This document shows positions 1 through 7,715 of a DNA stretch of 64,000 nt, piece after piece. Below the pieces are notes generated by a model, which was not told the origin of the DNA, searched no databases, and was given only the letters and a program-made list of their open reading frames with translations. How positions within the stretch are numbered: the first letter of the stretch is position 1; each line of letters starts with the position of its first letter. The translations under genes and the position numbers were made by a program. The stretch is from Deltaproteobacteria bacterium (lineage in GTDB: Bacteria > Desulfobacterota > DSM-4660 > Desulfatiglandales > HGW-15), in assembly GCA_019310525.1 (NCBI GenBank), contig JAFDEE010000012.1, positions 1 to 64,000 of the forward strand, given 5' to 3'.

Positions 1-437
1 AGAAGTCGAATCTCTTCCAGCAACTCGAAGGAAAGTTTCTGGGCCTCGTCGATGATGAGCACGAAATTTTTTTGCTGCTGATAATTTTTCTTAAGGAAGT
101 CCTCGAATTCAAACAAAAAATCCGCCTTGGATTTGAATTGCAGTTTTTTCTTCAGGGCCGAAGAGACGAGGTATTTCAGGAAATCATGAGGAGTGAGGAC
201 AGGATTTGAAAGGTACACATACTCTATGTCTTCATCCAGTTCCGAGAGGAGGGTCTGCACCATGGTAGTCTTTCCTGTTCCCACCTCTCCTGTCAGCAAT
301 ATGAACCCCTTCCGCTCATGCACCCCATAACTCAAGAGAGCAAGGGCCTCCCTGTGACTCTCGCCGAGGTAGAGGTACCTTGCCGATGGATTCAGGTTGA
401 ACGGTTTTTCCTTGAGGCCGTAATATTCAGTATACAT
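1..437 (-). CDS. XrtA/PEP-CTERM-locus AAA ATPase (ExeA-like), 3' part missing
   Basis: The ATG at 437-435 opens a frame running off the left edge; about 145 residues are visible. The protein starts MYTEYYGLKEKPFNLNPSAR, the typical opening of ExeA-like ATPases found in XrtA/PEP-CTERM exopolysaccharide loci. A Walker A motif (GEVGTGKTT) lies near residues 48-56 and a Walker B segment (VLIIDEAQ) near 128-135. In this family the ATPase is thought to support EPS assembly or export, but its exact role is unknown. It is the last visible gene of the minus-strand EPS series that includes the chain-length determinant upstream. The identity of the family is secure from the N-terminus and motifs; the C-terminal region cannot be seen. 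Confidence 0.85.
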   Translation of the reverse strand, partial: MYTEYYGLKEKPFNLNPSARYLYLGESHREALALLSYGVHERKGFILLTGEVGTGKTTMVQTLLSELDEDIEYVYLSNPVLTPHDFLKYLVSSALKKKLQFKSKADFLFEFEDFLKKNYQQQKNFVLIIDEAQKLSFELLEEIRL

Positions 438-450
438 AAGATTCTTCAGA

Positions 451-655
451 ATTTAAGGATCCAAGAGGCCAAGTGATTCTTCTAAGAAGCCATCCCTCGT
501 ATCCACACCTTCCACTCGAACCCTTTCTTACAGCAGGGTTCAAGGGTCCAAGGGGTCAAGGGGCCAAGTGACTCTCCCAAAAAACCATCCCTCGTATCGG
601 AACTTCCTCACTTGAACCCTCGAACCCTAGACCACTCGGACCCTTTCTTTTACAA
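451..655. repeat. Two degenerate units of the 119-bp G/C-rich repeat
   Basis: Two copies of the unit that is tandemly repeated at 2739-3091: a G-rich half (TTCAAGGGTCCAAGGGG, then CCAAGTGA), a conserved centre (CCATCCCTCGTAT), and a C-rich half (CACTTGAACCCTCGAACCC). The halves are partly complementary, so RNA from either strand can fold into a hairpin. The second unit runs into the stop codon of the chain-length determinant gene at 650. Confidence 0.75.
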
Positions 656-2215
656 CAGCCGGCTCAACATCATCCGTGTAAGATATGCTGTCCTGTCAAG
701 CCCCTTAAAAGCCACAACAATACCTGCAAAGCAAAGAATAAAACCTACCGCAATAGAGAGGCCCATCAGCAGGCCTTTTCGTTTCATGGCCCTGCGTTCC
801 GCCTCAGTGTATCGGATCGGCATGCTGAGCAGGACTGGGAGTCCCAGGGCCTGCTCCAGTTCATCCGGGTCTTTGAAGGATGTATCCAGCATCTCCACGA
901 GATACCCTGTTCCAATCCCGAGCCCGACGGCGAGAACCAGGGTCAGCAAGAAAATTCTGGGAATGTCGGGTTCCACAGGCAATTCCGGCATCCTCGCAGG
1001 GTCAAGAACCGTGAACTGCTCACCTTTCTGTTTTCTTTCCATGCTGACGGCGATCTCCGCCTCCAGCTTTCTGTTCAGCACCGAATTATAGATATTCCTG
1101 AGGTTGTCATAGTCTCTTTTCAAAGAAAGGAGTTCCTGTTCCCGCTTGGGAGTATTTTCCACATAAGTCTGGTACCTGGCGATCTGGGCCTTGGTTTTCG
1201 CGATCTCTGAGCGCAAGGCGGATATTTCCAGGACCAACTCCCTCAACTGCTTCTCCATGGGAGTCTCTTCCGCCGGACCTTTCTTTATCGTTTCGGCGGG
1301 TCCACCCGGGCCACCCTGCTGTCGCTGCTCGATATCGGCGATCATCTTTTTCAACCGGATCACATCAGGATGGTTCTCGGTGTATTTCGCCTGGAGTGCT
1401 GCAAGCTGGTTCCGAAGGACCGTTATGTCCCTGGGAACCCCTTCTCCTGACTTGGAGACCACCACTTCAGACTCCCGGATCCGCCGACCGGCCTCCGCTA
1501 TCTCTTTCTGCAACATGATTCTCCGGTTTTCGGCATCCCGGAGATTGTTCTGTAGTTGATCCAGTTGCCCCTGGAGCCGTTCAAGGATCTTGAGGTTGGA
1601 GTCCAGTTGCTCGGGAAGCCCTCCCATGTACCGCTCCCGGTAATCCTTGAGTTCCTGTTCTTTCTGGTCGAGTTTTCTCTTGAGTCCGGCCAGCTCATCA
1701 GCCAGAAAATCCGATGTGCCAAGGGCCTGTGCCTCCCGGATCTTGAGATTTTCGGTGATAAAATTGGAGGCAAGGGCATTGGTGACTACCATGGCGGTTT
1801 TCGGATCACTGTCCCGGAAAGCTATTGTGAAGGCTCCGGCCTCCTTTCTTCTCCCCCCCCTGCTCACCTCTATGTTGATCCGCTTTCTCATTCTCTCGAC
1901 TTTCTCAAACAAGGAGATATCTCCGTCCTGGAAGAGATGATACTGCTTGATGATTTTTTCCAGGTTGGTGCGACTCATCACCTGCTGAGAGATGGTCATC
2001 AATCTTGAGTCCAGGTCGGTCGAAACGATCTCCTGGACGTAATTTTCCGGGACCTTTTGGCGTTGAACCAGAATCAGGGTCTCGGCTTCGTAAATACTGG
2101 GAGCCCATAAAATGTAAGAAAAACCTCCGAGGACAACCAGGAGAAAGGGGATGATCATCCAGTACTTTCGCCGGTCTGCCATGTCCAGGTATCTCGTAAG
2201 ATCAAATTGTTCCAT
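650..2215 (-). CDS. XrtA-system polysaccharide chain-length determinant (Wzz/GNVR family)
   Basis: A 521-residue inner-membrane protein expected to control the length of the exported polysaccharide. There is a short cytoplasmic N-terminus, a membrane helix around residues 18-38, a large periplasmic region with a long coiled coil (about 165-250, rich in Leu/Lys/Glu heptads), and membrane helices near 425-447 and 484-505. The layout and length fit the PEP-CTERM/XrtA chain-length proteins rather than the shorter classical Wzz. No fused tyrosine-kinase domain is present, and no separate kinase gene lies between it and the neighbouring export genes. It sits 213 bp upstream of the ATPase gene and 900 bp downstream of the beta-barrel gene, both gaps being filled with dispersed repeats. 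Confidence 0.88.
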   Translation of the reverse strand: MEQFDLTRYLDMADRRKYWMIIPFLLVVLGGFSYILWAPSIYEAETLILVQRQKVPENYVQEIVSTDLDSRLMTISQQVMSRTNLEKIIKQYHLFQDGDISLFEKVERMRKRINIEVSRGGRRKEAGAFTIAFRDSDPKTAMVVTNALASNFITENLKIREAQALGTSDFLADELAGLKRKLDQKEQELKDYRERYMGGLPEQLDSNLKILERLQGQLDQLQNNLRDAENRRIMLQKEIAEAGRRIRESEVVVSKSGEGVPRDITVLRNQLAALQAKYTENHPDVIRLKKMIADIEQRQQGGPGGPAETIKKGPAEETPMEKQLRELVLEISALRSEIAKTKAQIARYQTYVENTPKREQELLSLKRDYDNLRNIYNSVLNRKLEAEIAVSMERKQKGEQFTVLDPARMPELPVEPDIPRIFLLTLVLAVGLGIGTGYLVEMLDTSFKDPDELEQALGLPVLLSMPIRYTEAERRAMKRKGLLMGLSIAVGFILCFAGIVVAFKGLDRTAYLTRMMLSRLL

Positions 2216-2738
2216 GAATAACCTCGATGGAAATCAACCGCCATTCCAATCTGAACGGCTTGAGGGTTCAGAGGGGCAAGGGTTCAAGTGAATCATTTTA
2301 CTGAAATCCTTTTCCTTCACTCGACTCCTGGACCCATTGGATCCTTGAACCCTGACTTATACGAGGGTCCGAGGGGCCAAGGGGTCAAGTGAAAAAGCGT
2401 AGAGGCTGGCTTATAAGCCTCCAACAACCACTTGAACCCTAATCAAAAAACGATCGAACTAAAGTCTTCGCCTGAAGCCGCAGATTTCTAGCATTCCCAG
2501 AATAGGCATCAAAATAAAGTCCCATCCCCGGCAATCTATTGAGAAACCGGTTTTTCATGCCGAGGAATTACTTCATATTCCTATGTTTCGGCAAAACTTA
2601 AAGCTAACTTTAACTGGAAATAACTATAACACAATCAGGGTGTATACGGTAGGGAACATTGATTGATTCTGGTTGGCGTTTTTGACTGGTCGTATCATTG
2701 AGTGCACATGAATTCCTTCGATATCTAACCGATTAAAA
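2216..2738. other. Intergenic stretch with dispersed repeat and R-box copy
   Basis: No gene. Positions about 2255-2440 hold the TTCAAGG/CTTGAACCC fold-back repeat. About 2441-2520 holds the linked box containing AACGATCGAACTAAAGTC and TTCGCCTGAAG, also found near 6720, 30010, 33190 and 57345. The remaining AT-rich part (2540-2738) may carry the promoter for the chain-length gene, but no convincing -35/-10 or -24/-12 pair was identified. Confidence 0.6.
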
Positions 2739-3091
2739 GGATTCAAGGGGTCAAGGGGTCAAGGGGCCAAGTGATTCCCCCAAAAACCATCCCTCGTATC
2801 GGAACTTTCTCACTTGAACCCTCGAACCCTAGACCACTCGGACCCTCTCTTACAACAGGATTCAAGGGGTCAAGGGGCCTAGGGGTCAAGTGATTCCCCT
2901 AAAAACCATCCCTCGTATCGGAACTTCTTCACTTGAACCCTCGAACCCTCGGCCACTCGAACCCTCTCTTACAACAGGATTCAAGGATCCAAGGGGCCTA
3001 GGGGCCAAGTGGTTCTCCCCAAAAACCATCCCTCGTATCGGAACTTCCTCACTTGAACCCTCGAACCCTAGACCACTCGGACCCTCTCTTA
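2739..3091. repeat. Three tandem copies of a 119-bp repeat
   Basis: Units start at 2739, 2858 and 2977, an exact 119-bp period; the third is cut at about 3091, 20 bp before the stop codon of the beta-barrel gene. Each unit has the G-rich half (ATTCAAGG..CAAGGGGCC..AAGTG), the constant centre CCATCCCTCGTATCGGAACT, and the C-rich half (CACTTGAACCCTCGAACCC). The units are about 90% identical by eye, suggesting recent duplication. Two diverged units lie at 451-655. Confidence 0.9.
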
Positions 3092-3111
3092 TGGACCCTT
3101 TCTTATTCTGT

Positions 3112-4410
3112 CTACCATCTGAAAAGCCGACTGCCCCTGAGTGTCAACATTACCTTGTTGACCGTGTAGTCCTCCGTATTGATATCGTCGTCCCTATCAG
3201 CTCGGCTGTAATCAAGAGAAAGGGCAAACCATCGCATAAAATTCCAACTCAGGCCGAGATTTCCCCGGAAGGTATTCCACTTCCTGTTGCTCTGGTCCTC
3301 CTTGTCCCATCTGAATCGAGCCCCTGCGTTTGCGGACAGGGATTCCAGGAGTTGGTAGTGCATCGTGACTCCCCCGCTCCGAAACCGGGTGAATCCTCTT
3401 CTTTCCGCATCCTGATAGGATTCACTCCAGCCCCCCTGCCCAATCAATTGAACATCACCCCGCTCAAAACGCCGGCTTAAAGAGACGCTGTAATCAAGCC
3501 CACTTTCATCAGGAGTTCGAGTATTTTTCTGGACAAAATAGCCCGCGCTGGCCGTCAAGGTCGTATTGGGAGAAAATGTATGGGTGATTCCGACATTCCC
3601 GTCATGGACATCATAATCCTCGGAATTCCCTTCAAAATCCCGTGTGGAATAAGTATAACTTACGAAACCGGTGCTATGTGGATTAAAGCGGTGCAGGTAC
3701 TTGATTCCTGACTCATACCCATCATAGTCATCGCCAGGTTGAGAGGTGTCGTCCCGCCAGAAATCCGCCTTTATGTACCGGCCGGTCAATTCCAGGCCGT
3801 GCTTTTCATTGAACCAATACGTGAGGGTACTGAAGGCGTTCTGGCTCAGGCTGTCATCGATGGTGAGATCTTCATTCTCCAGGCGGGATTGCCCGTAACC
3901 GACTGAAAGGACGTTTTCGGGGCCGAAGGTGAATCGCAGGGTAACATTGCCGTTGTTTCGCCAGTAAGTATTCCGGGTATTCCTTACGCCCTGGATATCT
4001 TCCTGTTCTTCAATGGGCTCTTCCGATCTCGTATAAGAATCCGAAAAGACCAACTCCAGATTCGGTCCCAGTTCATGTCGGAGATTCAGCCGGCCGGAAT
4101 GCCTGACGGTATCGTTCCGGCTGTACTTATTATAACGCACAAAGGAGGGGGAATAATGAAGTGCCAGTTCTGTCTTCTCTGAGCGCAGGGAGAGATCGAA
4201 CCCCGGTGAAACCGACGTGATATAATCCGATCGTTCATTCGTGCTGTTCAGGTAAATATTGTCATTGTAAGTTTCGCTTACCGTGATGCTGGGAGTGAAA
4301 TCGACCTGATTTCCACAAAAGGAGACCGGCGGCGCCAGTAAGCAGCCCAGTATTACCGGGAACCAAATGAAGAGAACCTTCCTGACCGATGAAACTCGAT
4401 CCTTGCTCAT
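3112..4410 (-). CDS. XrtA/PEP-CTERM-associated outer-membrane beta-barrel protein
   Basis: About 432 residues. I chose the ATG at 4410 because AGGAGGGGG lies just before it and the resulting N-terminus is a clear signal peptide (hydrophobic stretch VLFIWFPVILGCLLAPPVSF). An upstream in-frame start at 4485 would overlap the export gene. The mature part opens VDFTPSITVSETYNDNIYLN, typical of the PEP-CTERM-associated outer-membrane family, and continues as alternating aromatic/polar beta strands ending in a C-terminal Phe-Arg-Trp. It probably forms a porin-like barrel used in EPS secretion. It directly follows the export protein gene (52-bp gap), so the two are likely co-transcribed. Confidence 0.85.
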   Translation of the reverse strand: MSKDRVSSVRKVLFIWFPVILGCLLAPPVSFCGNQVDFTPSITVSETYNDNIYLNSTNERSDYITSVSPGFDLSLRSEKTELALHYSPSFVRYNKYSRNDTVRHSGRLNLRHELGPNLELVFSDSYTRSEEPIEEQEDIQGVRNTRNTYWRNNGNVTLRFTFGPENVLSVGYGQSRLENEDLTIDDSLSQNAFSTLTYWFNEKHGLELTGRYIKADFWRDDTSQPGDDYDGYESGIKYLHRFNPHSTGFVSYTYSTRDFEGNSEDYDVHDGNVGITHTFSPNTTLTASAGYFVQKNTRTPDESGLDYSVSLSRRFERGDVQLIGQGGWSESYQDAERRGFTRFRSGGVTMHYQLLESLSANAGARFRWDKEDQSNRKWNTFRGNLGLSWNFMRWFALSLDYSRADRDDDINTEDYTVNKVMLTLRGSRLFRW

Positions 4411-4462
4411 CTTTCCCCCTCCTCTTTGCCTTACACTCCTATGTTTACCCCCCAGACCTTCC

Positions 4463-5068
4463 TCAGGGGACCACAATCGTATCACCCGGTTTTAAAATTA
4501 CATTCTGTTCGATATTTTTTCCCGCAATGTATTCCTTGTAATTGAAATGAAGCTGGGTCTCCTTGCCCCCTTCTCTTCGAATAATCAGGACGTTTTTCTC
4601 ATCCGCCCATTCCGCAAAACCACCCGCGTTGGAGAGGGCTTGCAAAACCGTCATGTCGGGCGCCAGACCGTAAGGTCCGGGTCTGACCACCTTCCCGATA
4701 GTATAGATGATTCGGCTTCTACTCTCTTTGACAATCACTGTAACTTCAGGTGCCGTGATATAGTTCTTTAGTTTCTCGGTGATGGTATCTTTCAACTCAG
4801 TAACGGTTTTTCCTTCCGCCATGATCTCACCGATCAAGGGAAATGTAATCCTGCCATCAGGCATCACTGTGATATCCCTGGTAAGCTCCGTTTCCTTCCA
4901 CACGAAAATGTTCAGGAGATCGTTGGGGCCGATGAGGTAATGTGAGTCCCCGTCCTTGGGCTGGGACTGGGCGGCGGCTTGAATCAAAGGAAAGGTGGTG
5001 AGAAAGCAAAAAACGGCCAAAATAATCCCCAAAGAAAATCTCTTTTTGCTGTTCTTCCGGTGTTTCAT
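4463..5068 (-). CDS. XrtA-system exopolysaccharide export protein (Wza-like)
   Basis: A 201-residue periplasmic or outer-membrane export protein. It has an N-terminal signal sequence (LGIILAVFCFLTTFPLIQAAA), a poly-export domain (YLIGPNDLLNIFVWKETELT through the VTVIVKE strand, residues about 43-110) and a SLBB-type domain (YTIGKVVRPGPYGL, residues about 117-150). The family forms the outer-membrane exit route for polysaccharide. The ATG at 5068 lies in the second copy of a 26-bp direct duplication, and the good Shine-Dalgarno sequence is not next to it but before the first copy (see the leader ORF). Translation is therefore probably coupled. Confidence 0.88.
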   Translation of the reverse strand: MKHRKNSKKRFSLGIILAVFCFLTTFPLIQAAAQSQPKDGDSHYLIGPNDLLNIFVWKETELTRDITVMPDGRITFPLIGEIMAEGKTVTELKDTITEKLKNYITAPEVTVIVKESRSRIIYTIGKVVRPGPYGLAPDMTVLQALSNAGGFAEWADEKNVLIIRREGGKETQLHFNYKEYIAGKNIEQNVILKPGDTIVVP

Positions 5069-5094
5069 CGGCTGCTGTTCTTCCGGTGTTTCAT
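5065..5094 (-). CDS. Nine-codon leader ORF created by a tandem duplication of the export-gene start
   Basis: A 26-bp unit (AGCCGATGAAACACC then GGAAGAACAGC) occurs twice in tandem, so the start codon of the export gene is duplicated. The first ATG (5094) is 8 nt after a strong AGGAGGTGA ribosome site (5111-5103). It opens MKHRKNSSR and stops at TGA, which overlaps the real start as ATGA. Because 26 is not a multiple of three, the first ATG is out of frame with the export protein. Whether it is translated is inferred. Confidence 0.6.
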   Translation of the reverse strand: MKHRKNSSR

Positions 5095-5146
5095 CGGCTG
5101 GTTCACCTCCTCATCGGGGATTTGATGTATCATTAAATGCAACGAA

Positions 5147-6163
5147 TCAACTCCCCTGGGGTTTTTCTATACCCAGATTGATTACCTTGTACCACAATGC
5201 CTTATAACTGATTTTTAAAATTTTTGCAGCCTCAGTTTTGTTCCATCCCGTCATTCTCAATGCGTGAAGGATTGCCTTCCTCTCAATATACTCAGTAGCC
5301 TTTCGCTTGACTTCCTTTAGGGCCAAAGGCCCCTTTTCCGACTCATCTCCCGGGACCAGTGCCTCAGCCGGTTGTGCCGAGGAATCTCCACCCCCCGCGC
5401 CCACCTCACCGATGATATTCCTTTCCAGCCCTTCGGATATCGTCTTCGGGTCATCCCCTATGACCAACTTAAGGATCGTACTGGAGAGTTCCCTAACATT
5501 GCCGGGCCAAGAGTACCTCAAAAAGAGGTCCATCATTTTACTATCGATCCCGGATATGCCACCGAAACCCAATTCTTTCCTGTATTTCTCCAGAAAGTAA
5601 TCCGCCAGCAGGGGAATGTCTTCTTTCCTTTCCCTCAAGGGAGGCAACTCGACCCGAATGATATTCAGTCGGTAATAGAGATCTTCCCTGAAAAGGCCCT
5701 TCTTGATATTGCGGGAAAGATCCTGATTTGTGGAGGAAATCACCCAGGTATTGACTCTGACATCCTGCGTTCCACCAAGTCGGGTAAATTCTCCACTCTG
5801 AAGGACCTGCAATAACTTGGCCTGTAACACCATCGGCATATCGCCGATCTCGTCCAGGAAAATCACCCCATCGGATGCAAGCTCGAATTTTCCGGGCTTG
5901 CGCCGTTCCGCCCCTGTGAAAGCCCCCTTCTCATAGCCAAACAGTTCGCTTTCCAGCAGGGCATGGGGCAAAGCAGCACAATTCACCTTCACGAAGGGGT
6001 TCTCTCTCCTGGAAGAGGCCCCATGAAGCAGCCGGGCAACCACTTCCTTTCCTGTACCGGTTTCTCCCAAAATAAGGACGCTCAGGGCCGTATCCGACAC
6101 GACCCGGATCAGTTCGCGGATTTTCTGGATCGAGGGATGGTTCCCCAGCAACTGGTGTTCCAT
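5147..6163 (-). CDS. Sigma-54-dependent activator without a sensory domain
   Basis: 338 residues: an AAA+ sigma-54 interaction domain almost from the first residue, followed by a Fis-type helix-turn-helix (residues about 300-335, TGWNKTEAAKILKISYKAL). Walker A is GETGTGKE (33-40), the sigma-54 contact loop GAFTGA is intact (80-85), and Walker B is VIFLDEIGD. There is no receiver, PAS or GAF region, so activity must be set by expression, by a partner protein or by ligand binding to the AAA+ core. It lies 52 bp upstream of the EPS export leader on the same strand and probably regulates this or a related EPS operon. Family identification is secure; the target is inferred. Confidence 0.88.
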   Translation of the reverse strand: MEHQLLGNHPSIQKIRELIRVVSDTALSVLILGETGTGKEVVARLLHGASSRRENPFVKVNCAALPHALLESELFGYEKGAFTGAERRKPGKFELASDGVIFLDEIGDMPMVLQAKLLQVLQSGEFTRLGGTQDVRVNTWVISSTNQDLSRNIKKGLFREDLYYRLNIIRVELPPLRERKEDIPLLADYFLEKYRKELGFGGISGIDSKMMDLFLRYSWPGNVRELSSTILKLVIGDDPKTISEGLERNIIGEVGAGGGDSSAQPAEALVPGDESEKGPLALKEVKRKATEYIERKAILHALRMTGWNKTEAAKILKISYKALWYKVINLGIEKPQGS

Positions 6164-6316
6164 GATGTGGTAATTTTTTTCATATTATTCGACACTTGTC
6201 AATCGAGAATGAATATTGGCAGGAAAAACCTGGGCTGAAACGGTAGTTTCAGAGGTTAAAAAGGGGGGAACAAATATGCGAATCAATAAGCTACTATCGA
6301 TTGAAGCCGATAGCTC

Positions 6317-6538
6317 GAGACCTTCGAAAAATGCCCCCTTTTGCCCAATCTTCCGCCTTCGCCAAGGCTACGGCGTGACCAGGCTGCGTCAGGCTCAAAC
6401 CGGGGACCCACCCGTTGGGTGGGGAGTCCAAGTGAAGCGCGGACAAATTTTAATCCTCGAAATACTCGATGTATTCCTGTGGTTAAAATTTTCGCCTTCC
6501 TTGACCTTGAACAAAATTGAACGTTTTTCAAAGGTCTC
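6317..6538. mobile_element. MITE-like element, family 3 (GAGACCTT...AAGGTCTC ends)
   Basis: 222 bp bounded by inverted ends GAGACCTTCGAAAAATG and CGTTTTTCAAAGGTCTC. The interior shares long stretches with 43007-43204, including TTTTGCCCAATCTTCCGCC, the segment around CTACGGCGTGAC, and the AATGTATTCCTGTGGTTAAA to GACCTTGAACAAAATT part. It has no transposase. Short frames across it are not genes. Confidence 0.75.
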
Positions 6539-6544
6539 AGCTCT

Positions 6545-6787
6545 AAGGCCGAGGGTTCAAGGGGAAATCATCTTTCCTTAAATCCCGATTTCTCACTCGA
6601 CCTCTGGAATCCTTGCACCCTGACTTATCCAGGGTCCGAGGGGCCCCAGAAAAAAATACATATAAACCAGCTTAATTGGCCCTACAACAATCACTCGGCC
6701 ACTTGAACCCTATTATAAAAACGATCGAACTAAAGTCTTCGCCTGAAGGCGCGGGTTTCTCCCATTCCCAAAATGGGACATTAAAAA
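6545..6787. repeat. Fold-back repeat plus R-box, ending in a stop codon
   Basis: Copy of the dispersed array: a degenerate TTCAAGGGG/CACTTGAACCC part, then AACGATCGAACTAAAGTC, TTCGCCTGAAGG, and a terminal hairpin TCCCATTcccaAAATGGGA followed by CATTAAA. The terminal TTA (6781-6783) is the stop codon of the minus-strand gene that follows. The same end supplies the stop of hslU. Confidence 0.7.
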
Positions 6788-7101
6788 TCGGAGCATAGAA
6801 GGAATCCCCATGCACTCCTTCGTTCTCCCTGTCGCCTGCGGTCCTTCCCACTTCGATAATCCTGGAGATTCACGAGTTCACCTTGTTTTTGCCTTCGGTC
6901 CATACCACACCTGCGATCCGTTCCACTCCTCCTATCGGGAATCTTTCTTCGATCTTCTCCAGAGCGTCTTTCAGGGATATATCCCGCATAAGAAAAACGC
7001 CGGCGGTCCATCCCGGAACGCCTCCCGCCATTGTCAACAAGGTTGAACACTACCTGCTGCTCGCTCACGGTTTTAAATCCCTTCCCGCATCTCATAAACA
7101 T
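6781..7101 (-). CDS. Small RRSGxDRR-repeat protein, function unknown
   Basis: 106 residues with a highly basic, repetitive body: GGRRSGMDRRR, PERRSGEDRRK, PDRRSGTDRRC, GMDRRQ, YRSGKDRRRQGERRS. Short proteins and tails with this RRxGxDRR pattern are common in deltaproteobacteria, but I know of no established function; binding of nucleic acid or an anionic surface such as polysaccharide is only a guess. The start is uncertain: the ATG at 7101 and an in-frame ATG at 7095 both lack a clear ribosome site. The stop codon lies in the R-box element. It sits between the sensor-less activator and the pseudo-receiver regulator, both facing the same way. Confidence 0.5.
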   Translation of the reverse strand: MFMRCGKGFKTVSEQQVVFNLVDNGGRRSGMDRRRFSYAGYIPERRSGEDRRKIPDRRSGTDRRCGMDRRQKQGELVNLQDYRSGKDRRRQGERRSAWGFLLCSDF

Positions 7102-7715
7102 TTAAAAAATCATTTACCTTAATTCTGTAAAGTTTAAATATATCCATCGCCTCTGCCTTTGGATGAATCATTTTGTGTATTGGAGGGGTATATTGAAATA
7201 CCTCCCAATGCCTGCCACAGCAATGTTAGTCGCCCCACCCTCGCCTCGCCCTTCACCCGGTCGGAGTTGATGAAAAGAACTAACATGGGCCTCCCCTCAT
7301 CTTCCAAAACAGGACCGGATTACCGTTGCTTTCATTTTTATTGAGCAACACCCGTGCCATCCTGTCCGGGATACGAAGAAAAGGTCTAGCCAAATATCTT
7401 TTGAATAATAAAATAGTTGCAGAAAAAAACAAGAGGTAAAACAGGGTATTCCGATTCCGCCGAGTTAGTGTGGAAATAATTGCCGCTTTTTTGTGAAATG
7501 ATATCTCATGAAATAGTATTTTTTTTCATAAAAACAGACAGGGGCAAATCCGGGGTTAGATGTGAATTTTTAGAGGATTCAAGGGTTCAAGGGGCCGAGG
7601 GGTCAAGTGAAGGACTGACAAACATAAGGATTTCGACAACTGGATAGATTAGAGGGGACCAAATACATGACCAAGTCACTTACAAAACCTTTGCACCCTC
7701 GAACCCTTTCTTTTG
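7102..7715. other. AT-rich intergenic region, no certain gene
   Basis: Two overlapping tiny minus-strand frames exist: 7280-7360 (26 residues, MARVLLNKNESNGNPVLFWK...) and 7134-7286 (50 residues, MLVLFINSDRVKGEARVGRL..., preceded by GGGGAGG). They overlap as ATGTTAG. Neither resembles a family I know and neither is strong enough to call. Positions 7570-7710 carry another TTCAAGGG/CAAGTGA fold-back repeat that ends at the stop of the next gene. Confidence 0.4.

Noticed and set aside
2739-3091. Tandem repeats considered as a CRISPR array
   Set aside because: Units are 119 bp and repeated along their whole length, with no unique spacers, and no cas gene is present.
2890-3480. Open frame on the plus strand through the 119-bp repeats
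   Set aside because: It runs through repeat units and then antisense to the beta-barrel gene; the protein is repetitive and Pro/Ser-rich.
6216-6581. Open frames over the MITE at 6317-6538 on both strands
   Set aside because: They translate a non-coding mobile element that also occurs at 43007, where the frames are not kept.
7200-7560. Possible c-di-GMP riboswitch upstream of the RRSGxDRR gene
   Set aside because: AAAAACAGACAGGGGCAAA resembles part of the GEMM core, but the pairing stems are absent and the strand and position do not fit.
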